The position numbers and the translations under genes are program-made. From Plotosus lineatus (taxonomy: Eukaryota; Chordata; Actinopteri; Siluriformes; Plotosidae), in contig CM045735.1 of assembly GCA_024760905.1 (NCBI GenBank), forward strand, positions 30,104,249 through 30,168,248: DNA of 64,000 nucleotides. The letters run 5' to 3'. Each line of letters opens with the position of its first letter. Position 1 is the first letter of the stretch. Under the pieces are notes generated by a model. That model saw only the letters and a list, made by a program, of their open reading frames with translations, was not told the origin of the DNA and did no database searches. Positions 1-10,898 of the stretch are shown here, piece after piece.

Positions 1-611
1 AAAGTTCATATGTGGTTTTCTACAAACCAGTTTCCAAAAACATTGGCACACTATACAAAATTGTGAATAAAAACAATGCAATGATATGGAAGTGCCAAAT
101 TTCAGTATTTTAGTTCGAATAGAACATAGATGACAGGATCTAAAGTTTACACTGAGAAAATGTATCGTTTTAAGGGGGAAATATGTTGATTTTAAATTTC
201 ATGGTGTCAAAAATTCTCAAAGAATTTGGGACAAGACCATTTTCACCACTGTGAAGCATCCCCTCTTCTTAGAACAACTTGCAAACATCTGGGGATCGAG
301 GAGACAAGTTTCTCAAGTTTAGAAATAAGAATGCTGTCGCATTCTTGTCTAATACAGGCCTCTAAATGTCAACTGTCTTATGCCTTCTTTGTTGCACCTT
401 CCTCTTTATGATGCGCCAAATGTTCTCTATAGGTGAAATATCTGGACTGCAGACTGGCCATTTCAATACCTGGATCCTTTTCCTACGCAGCCATAATGTT
501 TTAATTAATGCTGCATATGGTCAAGTATCATCATCATGCTGAAAAGTGCAAGATCTTCTCTGAAAGAGACAACGTCTGGATGAGAGCATATGTTGTTCTA
601 GAACCTGAATA

Positions 612-1308
612 CAGTGGTACCTCAATTTACGAAATTAATCCGTTCCGGAAGTGGTTTCGTAAACTGGATTTTTCGTAAATTGAACCGCATTTTACATGTA
701 AAACGTGTGATTCCAAGACCCCTAATACTATCCCATAAAACCTTTCAAAAATTTAAAAGCATACCCTTTAAGGCCTCCTTCTGCTTCAATATCGTACCGA
801 TGGTAGACGGGTTTGGCCATATTCCTTTGTGATATCACTCAACTGCATGTCACAAGCCCGCTTCTTCTTTTCACTCGCACCGGGAGTCGCGCTCACGCGT
901 GTGCATGTATGTTGACCATGTCTTCTTAGCAGAGTTATAATCTTACAAATGTTTATGTAAGGTTGCACCAAAAAATAAGTTGCAATGAGCACACTCAAAA
1001 AACACATGAAACAACAGTAACTCTGTCCTTTACAAGAAAAGCATTATGGGAGATGCAGCTCCATAATAGCCAATGGGAGGGAGCTGCGTCATCCCTCCTA
1101 GCCAATGGGAGGCCAGTGGGTCGAGATGTTGGGAGATAGTCAATGGGAGAGCAGCTCGTGCATTGTTTGAATGGCAGGTTTTAATGTTTGAATGGCGCAT
1201 TTTATAATGAGAACTTGTTTCGTATACAGAGACAAAAACTTTTTGAAAATGTTTGTCGTAACCTGGATTTTTCATTTGCTTGGACTATCGTAAGGTGAGG
1301 TAGTACTG
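612..1308. mobile_element. Tigger-related MITE, family V (copy V1)
   Basis: It begins CAGTGGTACCTCA, ends TGAGGTAGTACTG and is flanked by TA on both sides, as expected for a pogo/Tigger target site. The inside matches copies V2 (33320-35190) and V3 (35472-37426), including repeated CCAATGGGAGG-like blocks. A short minus-strand stretch near 800-900 reads like the DNA-binding N-terminus of a pogo transposase (LSDITKEYG), so the family is probably a deletion derivative of a Tigger element. Confidence 0.8.
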
Positions 1309-1487
1309 TATACCTTTCTGCATTTACAGTGCCTTTCCAGATGTTCAAGCTGCCCATGCCACACGCATTCTTTCAACCTCATACCATCACAGATGCAGGC
1401 TTCTGAACTGAGCACTGATAACAACTTGGGTTGTCATTGTCCTCTTTAGTGCCGATGACATGGCCTCCCAGTTTTCCATAAAAAACT

Positions 1488-1841
1488 TCAAATCGTGATT
1501 CGTCTGACCACAACAGTTTTCCACTTTGCCACACATAATTTTAGATGACCCCTGGACCAGATTAAAGACCTGTGCTTCTGAGTCCTGTTTAGAAATGGCT
1601 TCTTTGTACTATAGAGTTTCAGCTGGCAATGGTGGATGGCATGGTGGACTGTGTTCATCGACAATGGTTTCTGGAAGTATTGCTGAGTCCACTCTGTGAT
1701 TTCCCTTCCAGTAGCATTCCTGTTTGTGGTGCAGTACCATTTAAGGGCCTGAAGATCATGGGCATCCAGTGTTTTCCAGCCTTGACCCTTACACACAGAG
1801 ATTATTCCAGATTCTCTGAATCTTTGGATGATGTTATGCAC
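1488..1841 (-). pseudogene. Degraded Tc1-like transposase fragment (T1 copy 1)
   Basis: The fragment of 117 residues begins [12 protein letters not shown], a helix-turn-helix region of Tc1-type transposases, and runs into the start of the catalytic core. The remainder of the core is spread over other frames down to about 230 and is interrupted by V1. No continuous transposase can be read, so it is an inactive relic. Confidence 0.7.
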
Positions 1842-2865
1842 TGTTCGATGATGATAATTTCAAACTCTGCAATTTTTCACTGTAAACACCTTTCTGATTT
1901 TGCTCCGCTATCTTTCTGTACAACATTGGGAGAATTGGTGATCTTCCACCCATCTTCGCTTCTGAGAGTCACGGCCACTCCGAGAAGCTCTTTTTATACT
2001 CCGTCATGTTGCCAATTGACCTCATTAGTATTATTTGGTCTTCCAGCTGTTCATTATAAGTGCAATTGACTTTTCCATCCTCTTATTGCTACCTGTTCCA
2101 ACTTTTTTGAGATTTGTTGACACCATGAAATTTAAAAATCAACATATTTTCCTTCAAAATGATACATTTTCTCAGTTTAAACTTTTGACCTGTCATCAAT
2201 GTTCTATTTGGAATAAAATATTGAAATTTGGCACTTTCACATCATTGCATTCAGTTTTTATTCACAATTTGTATAGTGTGCCAACCTTTTTGGAACCCAG
2301 TCTATATTAAGCCATTTCTCTAACATTTTTTGACCTTGTTCTAACCTCAATATGACAAAAATCAAATTCCCCTGAGGACTCAGCAAGGATCGTGTCCCCA
2401 GCAAGGCAGATGAAAATCTATGCATGGGTGTGGTCAGGATTTTGCTCAAAGGCAGGCAAATAAATATTTTTAGATGAATAGTTTAATGCAGAGTCTACTG
2501 TAAGTGGTTCGTGCAAAGCTGTGTATATTTATTTATGATAGCAAGCTTTCATTTACTATAATTCATCACCAATCATTAAGGATTTATATCAGCAATCATG
2601 CATGTGGTACCATTACATCATTTCTAGATATTGGAAACTATTACAACTTCTTGAACAAGTTTAATTTTTATAAACTTAAAATTAAAACTACACTATAACA
2701 GACTATAAATCCCAAGAGGGTTCCAAGTCCCTGATTATTACGCAAGGTATAAAATAAGGGCTTCCATCGAACACAGTAGGTACATTTAAGCCGTACACTA
2801 CACAGAGTATGAACTAATTCTTATAAACCCAGTGTAGAGCACAACAGAAATCAATAAGTAACTGA

Positions 2866-3120
2866 AAACCACCCCCAGTGCAGCCGAGTTATCAAAGGCC
2901 GGCCATGTCCCTCACTGTCAGTGTTCAGATGTTCATGTAAAAGAACCACTGCTGACTTTTGAGAGGAGCTGCATAGCCATAAGCATGTTAAAACCCTGCA
3001 ATGGCCTGGCGAGCTGTCCAGGGTGTATTCGGCCTCTTGCTCGGAGTCATGTGAGATGAGCGCCAGCCTCATCGAGACCCTAATCAGGTTTAATCGGTCC
3101 AGAAAATAAATGAATGAACG
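2866..3120 (+). repeat. tRNA-derived SINE, family C2, 5'-truncated
   Basis: It shares the core GTTATCAAAGGCCGGCCATG, then the block around catgtaaaagaaccactgctgac, with copies at 43449-43785 and 58245-58600. The tRNA-like head is missing. The 3' part (ctggcgagctgtccagggtgta) is shared with SINE family A tails. Confidence 0.65.
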
Positions 3121-3242
3121 AACAACAACTAGCTTGCAATCTTTCCTGAATGATGAATGGATAGCAGTTTTCATGAAATTGGTTGCTGCTCCCTAGTGGA
3201 TGTATGATGAATTACATTTCCTGTTAATAGTTCCAAATAATG

Positions 3243-3462
3243 TACAAGAAAGGCTGGCCATGTCTCTCACTGTCTGTGGTGTGAGGCATGTAAAAGAAGC
3301 ATTGCTGACTTAAGAAAAGAGTAGGCTGCAAAGCTGTCAGCGTGTTTCTGTCACTTGCTAAAGGGTTGTCAGGAAGGGCATCCGACTTAAAAACCTATGC
3401 CAAATAAAACGTGTGAATCAGTCGCTGTGGCGACCCGTGATAAAAGTGAACAAGCCAAAATG
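3243..3462 (+). repeat. tRNA-derived SINE, family C1, 5'-truncated
   Basis: It matches the body and 3' end of the fuller copy at 61734-62085: the core near ggccatgtctctcactgtc, then gggcatccgac and gctgtggcgac. The tRNA-like head is absent. Confidence 0.65.
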
Positions 3463-3486
3463 AAATCTCTCAAATCATATACTGTA

Positions 3487-3836
3487 CAGGCATCCCTCAC
3501 TTTCCATGGTTAATTGGGACCGAGATCAGCCACGACCCCCCCGTCTGACGTATATGTGTATATAATACCAATAAATACATATCCAACACTATAAATACTT
3601 AGAAAATTTAAACATTCAAAAATAATGCACAAGATGTCAATAAAATATAAATACATGCGAGCACACACACACACACACACACAGATGCACATGGTTACAC
3701 TCAGACTTCACATAAAAATGTCAGTGGTTTTGATTGGGGGTTTTGGGTTTTTTTTTTTTTTTTTTTGCATAATTGACCTTGTTTTGCCTCATTTTCATTA
3801 ACTTTTCCCCCTGTTCTTCCTTAATTCGATGATGAA

Positions 3837-3886
<50 letters not shown>

Positions 3887-3936
3887 CGATGCATTAAAGC
3901 CACATTAATTGAAGAGCAAAGTAGCGAGGGATCCTG
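3487..3936 (-). mobile_element. MITE family X (copy X1)
   Basis: Terminal repeats of the type CAGGGATCCCTC occur at both ends, with TA flanks. The inside has an (AC)n run at 3663-3684 and a poly(A) run at 3847-3885. Other copies lie at 8232-8612, 12744-18629, 38050-38522 and 41769-42771. The TA at 3937-3938 is shared with the adjoining Tigger element. Confidence 0.75.
3847..3885. repeat. Poly(A) tract
   Basis: An almost pure run of about 37 A lies inside MITE X1. Confidence 0.95.
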
Positions 3937-4107
3937 TACAGTGGAGCCTTGGTACTCGAACTTAATCCGTTCCAGGATTTCATCCGGATTCCAGAACTGC
4001 CATTCCCATGAGAATTAATGTAAACTGTTCCAAGACACTAAAACCCCACCTTTTTTAAACAAATGTTATTTTATGTCATTTATATCAAAATGTATATTAA
4101 TTATACA

Positions 4108-4109
<2 letters not shown>

Positions 4110-4158
<49 letters not shown>
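4110..4158. repeat. (TA)n microsatellite
   Basis: About 24 TA units lie in the 3' untranslated part of the Tigger element. Confidence 0.95.
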
Positions 4159-4165
<7 letters not shown>

Positions 4166-4396
4166 TAAATGTGAAACAACAAGGAAAAACACACCAACTT
4201 CTTGATAGATTACTTTATTTTGTCTTTTTTGTTTGTTTTATGTTTAATTCATGTTTATTGTTTGTATAAAGAAGTGCATACAGTACAAACATTATGCAGT
4301 GATGAAACATGTCAAAGAAATGAAAAAAAAAGCAAACACAAGAAATAAAGAACTAAACAAAGAAAAAAAAATGAACCTCTAAAAACATTAAACATT

Positions 4397-6133
4397 TTAT
4401 TGGCTGGAAGGGCATGGCTTTTGTTCAGGCTGATCCTTTCTTTTCTTGAAGAACATTTCCAGTGTTGCCTGTTTCTGCCTTCTTTTCAGAACCATACGGA
4501 AGTGGCCCATGACCTCCTCATTAAAGGTGTGCACAGCTCTGCTAGCCTTAGCCTTATCAGGGTGATACAGTTCTACAAAGCTATAGAGCTCGTTCCATTT
4601 TGAACACATGTCCTTAATAAGTGAAGTCGGTGCATCCTTCCTTCCATCATCCTCTTCAGAAGACATCTCCTCCTCCAACGTCGTCTTCTGCTCTGCCTGA
4701 AGGTAGAGGAGTTCTTCTGTCGTGAGTTCGGCACGATGTTCCTCCAGCAGATCAGTGACATCATCAGTATCTATTTCCAGGCCCAGACTTTGGCCTATAC
4801 TAACGATGTCTTCGACGATTTGACTATCGTTCTGCTGTACCAGCTCGGCAGGAGCTGCTGTGCTGGTGCTTGCCACAGCCCCAAACCCTTCTAACTCTGT
4901 AACACATTCAGGCCACAGTTTCCTCCACGAAGAGTTCATTGATTTGCGTGAGAGGTTATTCCAAGCCCTGTCAACAATAGTTATGCAATGATAGATGTTG
5001 AAATGATTCCTCCAGAATTCTCTAAGTGTTAACTGCGTGTCGTTAGTCACCTCGAAGCATCTCTGGAAAAGGAATTTTGTGTACAATTGCTTGAAATTAG
5101 CAATTGCACGCTGGTCCATGGGCTGGATTAATGAGGTTGTGTTAGGTGGGAGGAATTTTATTTTAATGAAATCGGACTCCTCGGTTAAATCGTCCTCCAA
5201 ACCGGGAGGGTGAGCAGGGGCATTGTCCATTAGAAGAAGGCAGCGGCATGGCAGGGCTTTCTCGTGCAAATATTTTTTCACGCTCGGAGCAAAGACCTCG
5301 TGCACCCACTCTGTGAAAAATTGCCTGGTTAACCACGCTTTTGAATTGGAACGCCACATAACAGGCAACTTACTTTTAATAACATTGTTCGCTTTAAATG
5401 CCCTCGGATTTTCTGAGTGATAGATAATAAGCGGCTTGATTTTTAAATCTCCACTTGCATTAGCGCACAACAAAAGAGTGAACCTATCTTTCATGGGCTT
5501 GTGTCCAGGCAGTGATTTTTCCTCACGCGTGATGTATGTCCTCCGGGGCATTTTTTTCCAGAACAGGCCAGTCTCATCACAGTTAAACACTTGCTCAGGA
5601 AGATAGTTCTCAGCCTTGATAAAATCAGCAAATTTCCGCTTGAAGTCCTCGGCGCAATCTTTGTTAGCACTCGCTGCTTCCCCGTGATGAACCACGCTGT
5701 GAATTCCACTTCTCCGCTTAAAATTCTCGAACCAGCCTCGACTAGCTTTAAAGTGGAACCCTTCAGGATTCGAGCCAGGGTCTTTTTTCACCAAATCTTT
5801 GTAGATTTCGCGTGCTTTGCAGCAGATCACATGCTCACTAACGCTATCTCCGGCTAACTGCTGCTCATTTATGTATAGGAGCAGCAACTTTTCCACCTCC
5901 TCTAGCACTTGAGGTCTTTGTTTGCTGATTACCGTTGAGCCTTTCGCCACATCACTGGATTTAACAGCCTCTTTGTTCTTCAAAATTGTGCATATTGTTG
6001 ATTTTGCCATGCCGTATTCCTTAGCAAGATCAGTAACACGCACGCCTGATTCATGCTTAGCTATCAGCTTCTTCTTAAACTCAACGGTTTTCCTCACATT
6101 TGCCCTCTTCTCAGTGGCTTTTTTTGGAGACAT
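4397..6133 (-). CDS. Tigger/pogo-type transposase (TIGD1-like), intact frame
   Basis: The 578-residue protein would cut and paste its own element in the nucleus. Residues 1-60 contain the first helix-turn-helix (KKLIAKHESG, then LAKEYG and KSTICTILKN). Residues 75-155 are a CENP-B-like second DNA-binding domain, with the characteristic GWFENFKRRSGI at about 133-144. The DDE-type catalytic core follows: D186 in CDETGLF, D303 in MDNAPAH and D340 in PMDQ, after PPNTTSLIQ. The C-terminus is acidic and then ends in a basic tail (FFKKRK). The length fits Tigger1/TIGD1 proteins. The ATG at 6133 sits just inside the right end of the element and precedes all domains, so I chose it as the start. No stop or frameshift is visible. 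Whether it is expressed cannot be told from sequence, and TIGD-like domesticated genes are the alternative, though the intact terminal repeats favour a transposon. Confidence 0.93.
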   Translation of the reverse strand: MSPKKATEKRANVRKTVEFKKKLIAKHESGVRVTDLAKEYGMAKSTICTILKNKEAVKSSDVAKGSTVISKQRPQVLEEVEKLLLLYINEQQLAGDSVSEHVICCKAREIYKDLVKKDPGSNPEGFHFKASRGWFENFKRRSGIHSVVHHGEAASANKDCAEDFKRKFADFIKAENYLPEQVFNCDETGLFWKKMPRRTYITREEKSLPGHKPMKDRFTLLLCANASGDLKIKPLIIYHSENPRAFKANNVIKSKLPVMWRSNSKAWLTRQFFTEWVHEVFAPSVKKYLHEKALPCRCLLLMDNAPAHPPGLEDDLTEESDFIKIKFLPPNTTSLIQPMDQRAIANFKQLYTKFLFQRCFEVTNDTQLTLREFWRNHFNIYHCITIVDRAWNNLSRKSMNSSWRKLWPECVTELEGFGAVASTSTAAPAELVQQNDSQIVEDIVSIGQSLGLEIDTDDVTDLLEEHRAELTTEELLYLQAEQKTTLEEEMSSEEDDGRKDAPTSLIKDMCSKWNELYSFVELYHPDKAKASRAVHTFNEEVMGHFRMVLKRRQKQATLEMFFKKRKDQPEQKPCPSSQ

Positions 6134-6439
6134 GTTTTATTATCTCTATTAATTATAATCTAATCGAGTAAACAAAAAAAAGCCGGTATACACTACTGTA
6201 CTTTGTAGAACAGGAGCAAGCACATCCACACGCACACAGTAGGCGAGTAGAGTCAAAAGAGACCGATTTCCAGAAGCCGAGCACTGTTCTCTCTCAGTCT
6301 CGTTTTTTCTCGCGCGTTTCTCGTTTTTATTCGGTTTCCGGGATGATAAAAGTTACGACTTTTTTTGTTCGAATTCCCATTTGTTCGGTCTCTAGAGCGT
6401 TCGGATTCCGAGGGTCCACTGTACTTTGAAAGCTTTCCT

Positions 6440-6503
6440 GGGCCACATAAAATGAGTTGGAGGGCCAAATTTGGCCAGCGGGCTTTGAGTTTGACACCTG
6501 TCT
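6440..6503 (-). repeat. hAT element fragment
   Basis: Read in reverse it begins with CAGGTGTCAAACTCAAAG, followed by CCAAATTTGGCC and similar sequence. This resembles a common vertebrate hAT terminal region. Only one end is present. Confidence 0.5.
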
Positions 6504-6967
6504 GAAAAAGAAAGTAGACAAAACCTTTTTCTAATTTTAAAGTGTAGTTATATGAGTACAGGTTAAAGGCTCATATTAAAGTACTGTACATGCTTCTCGA
6601 TTTCAGTAAGCCTGTACAAAAACCTCTCAGATTTCGGTTCTTGGCTAGGAAAAGTGGAACCCTGGGTGTGGATGAGATGCTGTTCTGTTCTCCCTGGTTG
6701 TATATCATGTGTTCATTTCACCTTACTGTGACCTAGAAAAAGGGTTGGTCTGATCTCTCTGCCAAGATAAAGGTGTATGTGTGTTTTTTTAAAGCAGACT
6801 TAACAATGAGTATGACATTTTATTATTGTTATTATTATTGTTATTAATTGTATTAATCCCACAAGGGAAATTATTGACATGTGCGATCAGGTGGAAATGT
6901 TTTCTTTACAATACATTCCTATCTCTCTCTCTCATTATGTCAGTGATGATTTTAAACCTAATTCATT
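6504..6967. other. No gene recognised
   Basis: A/T-rich sequence with short simple repeats (attattattgtt near 6820-6850). No exon-like or transposon-like structure was found. Confidence 0.5.
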
Positions 6968-7090
6968 TCATTTCTTTTTCTGTAACCGCTTAATCCTAAT
7001 TAGGGTCACGGGGAGGCTGGCACCCATCCCAGCCAACTTTGGGCGAGGGCAGAGTACACCCTGGACAGCTCGCCAGGCCATCTCCTGTAC
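6968..7090 (-). repeat. SINE tail fragment
   Basis: It contains ccgcttaatcctaattagg and gcgagggcagagtacaccct, the reverse of the tail shared by the SINE copies at 43449-43785 and 58245-58600. Confidence 0.6.
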
Positions 7091-7757
7091 ATAACGTAAT
7101 GCCGGTATATGCCTCAAGGCCATTCAAGTTAAACACTGTGCCATGAACTCATCCTGTGGAGTGCAGTAGTGCACAACAGGTCCTGTAAACAATCACCTCG
7201 GATTGAGTACATCATGAAGATATTTCACTGGAAGTCGAATCATCTATTTCAACTTACTGACCAAATCTACAGAAATAATTCCTTAGTGCACTGACAAGCC
7301 AATGTAACGGAAAATCGACCTTGTTGAACAGTTGAAGAAACATACCCTGTTAGCATATGAACTAACATCACCTAGCAATAGCATGTTGCTAGCTACTCAG
7401 AAACCTTTATTTGTTTTACATAAAATACTGCCCTGAACTCCTGTTTACATTACTGTATTCGTACTTAATTAAGTTTAATTTCCTCACTTTCGGCTCCGTT
7501 TCATGTTTAATATGAAATTGCTGGCCACTCACCTTGGCCAATGATATTAAGCTGCTCCTCAAGGCGACGGCCATGATGAAGTAAAAGGAGTGCAGAATTG
7601 TATTGTTTCCCCACCCGTTTTCTTGGCCTCTGCTCTTCTTCTCTGATTCCCACAAACAAAAGGATGTCGGCGTTCTGCCGCCACCATACAGAACAAGTAG
7701 ACGTCACACTGCACTCCTGTTCTATACTAACTCTCCAAACCACTCACTCGCTTTCCT
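7091..7757. other. No gene recognised
   Basis: Unique-looking A/T-rich sequence. Short open frames on both strands lack any domain signature or consistent splice borders. Confidence 0.4.
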
Positions 7758-8055
7758 TTTCGAGCCACTTGATCCTATTACAGTACTGTACAGTATTAGG
7801 ATCGTGGGTAGGCTGGAGTCTTTCTCACTCGTCTCTGAACAGCTCACGAGACCATCACAGGGCAACACACACAGCGATTCACACCCCAATCAACAAGGAA
7901 ATTGGTAACGGCCAATTCTAATGTGCAGGTCACTAAAATGAGGGAGGAAACCAGAGGACCCAGTAGAAATCCACACAAACATGGAGACTCCAAACAGAAA
8001 TACCTGAGCCAGGAATTCGAACCCAGGACCTTCCTGCTGTACACCAGCATGCCAC
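7758..8055 (-). repeat. SINE family A
   Basis: Reverse-oriented copy of the tRNA-derived SINE best seen at 39074-39400. The head (agcaggaaggtcctgggttcgaattcc read in reverse) lies near 8000-8050 and the tail near 7760-7830. Confidence 0.65.
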
Positions 8056-8231
8056 ACCTCCTGTACTTAGTGTAAACTAAATCCAGCTATTTGAAATATT
8101 CCTCTGCCAAAATCCACATAATTTTGAATTGAATTTGGACAGAATTGGGGCGGTAAAACATTTAGGGATTAGATGCAACGATGAAGTTAACATCTCATCT
8201 GTACAGGTGTAATGGTGGCATAGTGGCTGAA

Positions 8232-8609
8232 AATTAAAAAAAATAAGGAAATTAAGGAAGAATTGGGGGGGGGGGGGTAAAAAATACTGCAAAGCAAGGC
8301 CAATGCAAAAAAAAAAAAATCCCAAACAAAAACAAAAAACAACCCCCCCATCAAAACTACTCACATTTTTATGTGAGGTATGCATCCGAGTGCGTACACG
8401 TGCCTGTATGTGTGTGTGTGTTTATATTTTATGCATCTTTTTGAATGTTATTATCATAAGCATTTATAGATTTGAATATGTATTTATTGATATGATATAC
8501 ACATATACATGTACATATAGGTCAGTCAGGAGGGGTTGATCCTACTTCGCAGAACTCGGCGGTCACAGAGGGATCTCGGTTCCAATTAACTGTGGAAAGT
8601 GAGGGATAT

Positions 8610-8612
<3 letters not shown>
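8232..8612 (+). mobile_element. MITE family X (copy X2), truncated
   Basis: It shares the interior (aaacaaaaacaaaa..., ttttatgtgaggtatgcatccgagtg, ggtcccaattaaccgtg-like) and the right end gtgagggata with X1 and X5. The left end is lost. A (G)n run lies near 8265-8278. Confidence 0.65.

Positions 8613-8615
<3 letters not shown>

Positions 8616-8672
<57 letters not shown>
8616..8672. repeat. (TA)n-(CA)n compound microsatellite
   Basis: A (TA)n run at 8616-8642 is followed by (CA)n at 8643-8672, immediately left of Tc1 copy A. Confidence 0.95.
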
Positions 8673-8678
<6 letters not shown>

Positions 8679-8691
8679 ATATACACACATG

Positions 8692-10828
8692 CAAGTCCTT
8701 CTCAAAAAATTAGCATATTGTGATAAAGCTCATTATTTTCTTTAATGTACTGATAAACATTAGACTTTCATATATTTTAGATTCATTACACACAACTGAT
8801 GTAGTTCAAGCCTTTTCTTGTTTTAATATTGATAATTTTGAAAAAAAAGTAAAGAAAAACCCAAAATCCCTATCTCAAAAAATTAGCATATTTCATCCGA
8901 CCAATAAAAAAAGTGTTCTTAGTACAAAAAGTCAACCTTCAAATAATTATGTTCAGTTATGCACTCAATACTTGGTCGAGAATCCTTTTGCAGAAATGAC
9001 TGCTTCAATGCGGCGTGGCATGGAGCCAATCAGCCTGTGGCACTGCTGAGGTGTTATGGAGGCCCAGGATGCTTCGATAGCGGCCTTAAGCTCATCCACA
9101 GTGTTGGGTCTGGTGTCTCTCAACTTCCTCTTCACAATATCCCACAGATTCTCTATGGGGTTCAGGTCAGGAGACTTGGCAGGCCAATTGAGCACAGTAA
9201 TACCATGGTCAGTAAACCATTTAGCAGTGGTTTTGGCACTGTGAGCAGGTGCCAGGTCGTGCTGAAAAATGAAATCTTCAACTCCATAAAGCTGTAACCC
9301 ATATAAATACATGGTTACTAATTTTATTGGAAAAAAACCCTAATTTCCAACGCTCCCTGAAAGCACTATAGCTTCCTAGTCCCCTTGAACGCATCATAAG
9401 CACATGCTGCATGCACCTAGCTAAGCACAGCAGAGCATGCTGCAGAGCAGGACACACACAGAGCACTCGAAAAGCTACACAAAGCCTTGTATGTGTTTTG
9501 TTCTCAAACCGGGTGGAGAGTGTTTGTTTTCTTGGAAACTCCGACTGATTTTTAGTGGACCTGGATCATCAGATCTTCAGATCTTGAAGCTGGTTTCGGA
9601 CACGGATGGCGAGCCAAACCCAGTGAGAACTCTTGGCGGATCCAGAAGCAGTGTGGCCAACTGCTTTCTGGATGCGAGAGTAGATCTACAGACCCAACCA
9701 CTTCAAATCACAGGATCCCAGATAAGAACAAATAAAAACACCTTTATCCCAAACGGATCACAATCCTGGAAAAGACCTCCCGAATTCACACAAATCGAAC
9801 CGTAGAGACTCTAAGCCTATTTTATTTTTATTTTGTAAAGCGCGTTCTACAACATTGTTTGCACTGTTTCTTGTGATATTGTAAATTGTAATAAATCTGC
9901 CGGCTGTTCAACTTTAAATCTCCACAATTCATTCTACTCCTCTAGAACCTAGCATATAATATAGCACAGCTATATCAAGCTGGTGTTACAAAGCTTTTCA
10001 GCAGATGGAAGCATGAAGTGCTCCAAAATCTCCTGATAGCTCGCTGCATTGACCCTGCCCTTGATAAAACACAGTGGACCAACACCAGCAGCTGACATGG
10101 CACCCCAGACCATCACTGACGGTGGGTACTTGACACTGGACTTCAGGCATTTTGGCATTTCCTTCTCCCCAGTCTTCCTCCAGACTCTGGCACCTTGATT
10201 TCCGAATGACATGCAAAATTTGCTTTCATCTGAAAAAAGTACTTTGGACCACTGAGCAACAGTCCAGTGCTGCTTCTCTGTAGCCCAGGTCAGGCGCTTC
10301 TGCCGCTGTTTCTGGTTCAAAAGTGGCTTGACCTGGGGAATGCGGCAACTGTAGCCCATTTGCTGCACATGCCTGTGCACGGTGGCTGTGGATGTTTCTA
10401 CTCCAGACTCAGTCCACTGCTTCCACAGATCCCCCAAGGTCTGGAATCGGCCCTTCTTTCACTTTTTCCTTCCCACAGATGTCCCACTGAGGTGCCTTGA
10501 TACAGCACTCTGGGAACAGCCTATTCGCTCAGAGATTTCTTTGTGTCTTACCCTCTTGCTTGAGGGTGTCAATGATGGCCTTCTGGACAGCAGTTAGGTC
10601 GGCAGTCTTACCCATGATTGTGATTTTGAGTAATGAACCAGGCTGGGAGTTTTTAAAAGCCTCAGGAGTTTAGAGTTAATTGGTTGATTCAGATGATTAG
10701 GTTAATAGCTCGTTTAGAGTAACTTTTCATGATATGCTAATTTGAGATAGGAATTTTGGGTTTTCCTGAGCTGTATGCCAGAATCATCAATATTAAAACA
10801 ACAAAAGACCTGAAATATTTCATATTTC
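8692..10828 (-). mobile_element. Tc1-like element, family T2 (copy A), interrupted by a solo LTR
   Basis: The left end carries the family terminal repeat (AAAAAATTAGCATATTG). The transposase is on the minus strand and broken: 8965-9312 encodes the C-terminal part with [10 protein letters not shown] and NPIENLWD, and 9970-10437 encodes the N-terminal part with a DESKF motif. A solo LTR at 9293-9990 separates the two. The right end stops near 10828, short of a terminal repeat. Copies B (11210-12740) and C (31035-32589) belong to the same family. Confidence 0.88.
9293..9990. mobile_element. Solo LTR inserted in Tc1 copy A
   Basis: The 698-bp insert begins TGTAAC and ends GTTACA, a 6-bp inverted repeat with TG...CA borders. 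It is flanked by a 4-bp direct duplication AAGC at 9289-9292 and 9991-9994. Copies B and C show the uninterrupted sequence (ataaagcttttca). An AATAAA-like site occurs near 9889. No internal coding region remains, as expected after LTR-LTR recombination. The parent family (Ty3-type or endogenous retrovirus) cannot be decided. Confidence 0.85.
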
Positions 10829-10898
10829 AATATAAAGCGAGAGACCCAATCTAGTTCTTGCTTACATCTTTTTGTTTTGCATTGTTATTCTTTGTTTA

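Larger units (their letters stand above)
25..2306 (-). mobile_element. Tc1/mariner-like element, family T1, split by a MITE
   Basis: The ends are inverted repeats: the left end near 28-50 matches the reverse complement of the right end near 2280-2303, and both contain TTCCAAAAA followed by a short T/G-rich block. A degraded transposase lies on the minus strand (see 1488-1841). A V-family MITE is inserted at 612-1308, and removing it rejoins the Tc1 sequence across one TA. A second copy of the same family lies at about 29195-30938 on the plus strand. The exact end base is uncertain by a few positions. Confidence 0.75.
3939..6421 (-). mobile_element. Full-length Tigger (pogo-type) DNA transposon
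   Basis: The left end begins CAGTGGAGCCTTGG and the right end, read in reverse, begins CAGTGGACCCTCGG. TA target duplications lie at 3937-3938 and 6422-6423. A single long minus-strand open frame fills most of the 2.48 kb. The left end region holds a (TA)n run at 4110-4158. The left terminal repeat is somewhat diverged from the right. This is the only element in the window with both ends and an uninterrupted transposase. Confidence 0.9.

Noticed and set aside
4400..6152. Several short plus-strand frames across the Tigger gene
   Set aside because: They are antisense shadows of the 578-residue transposase.
9437..9805. 122-residue plus-strand frame in the solo LTR
   Set aside because: It lies inside a 698-bp LTR with defined borders and matches no gag or env pattern; most likely chance.
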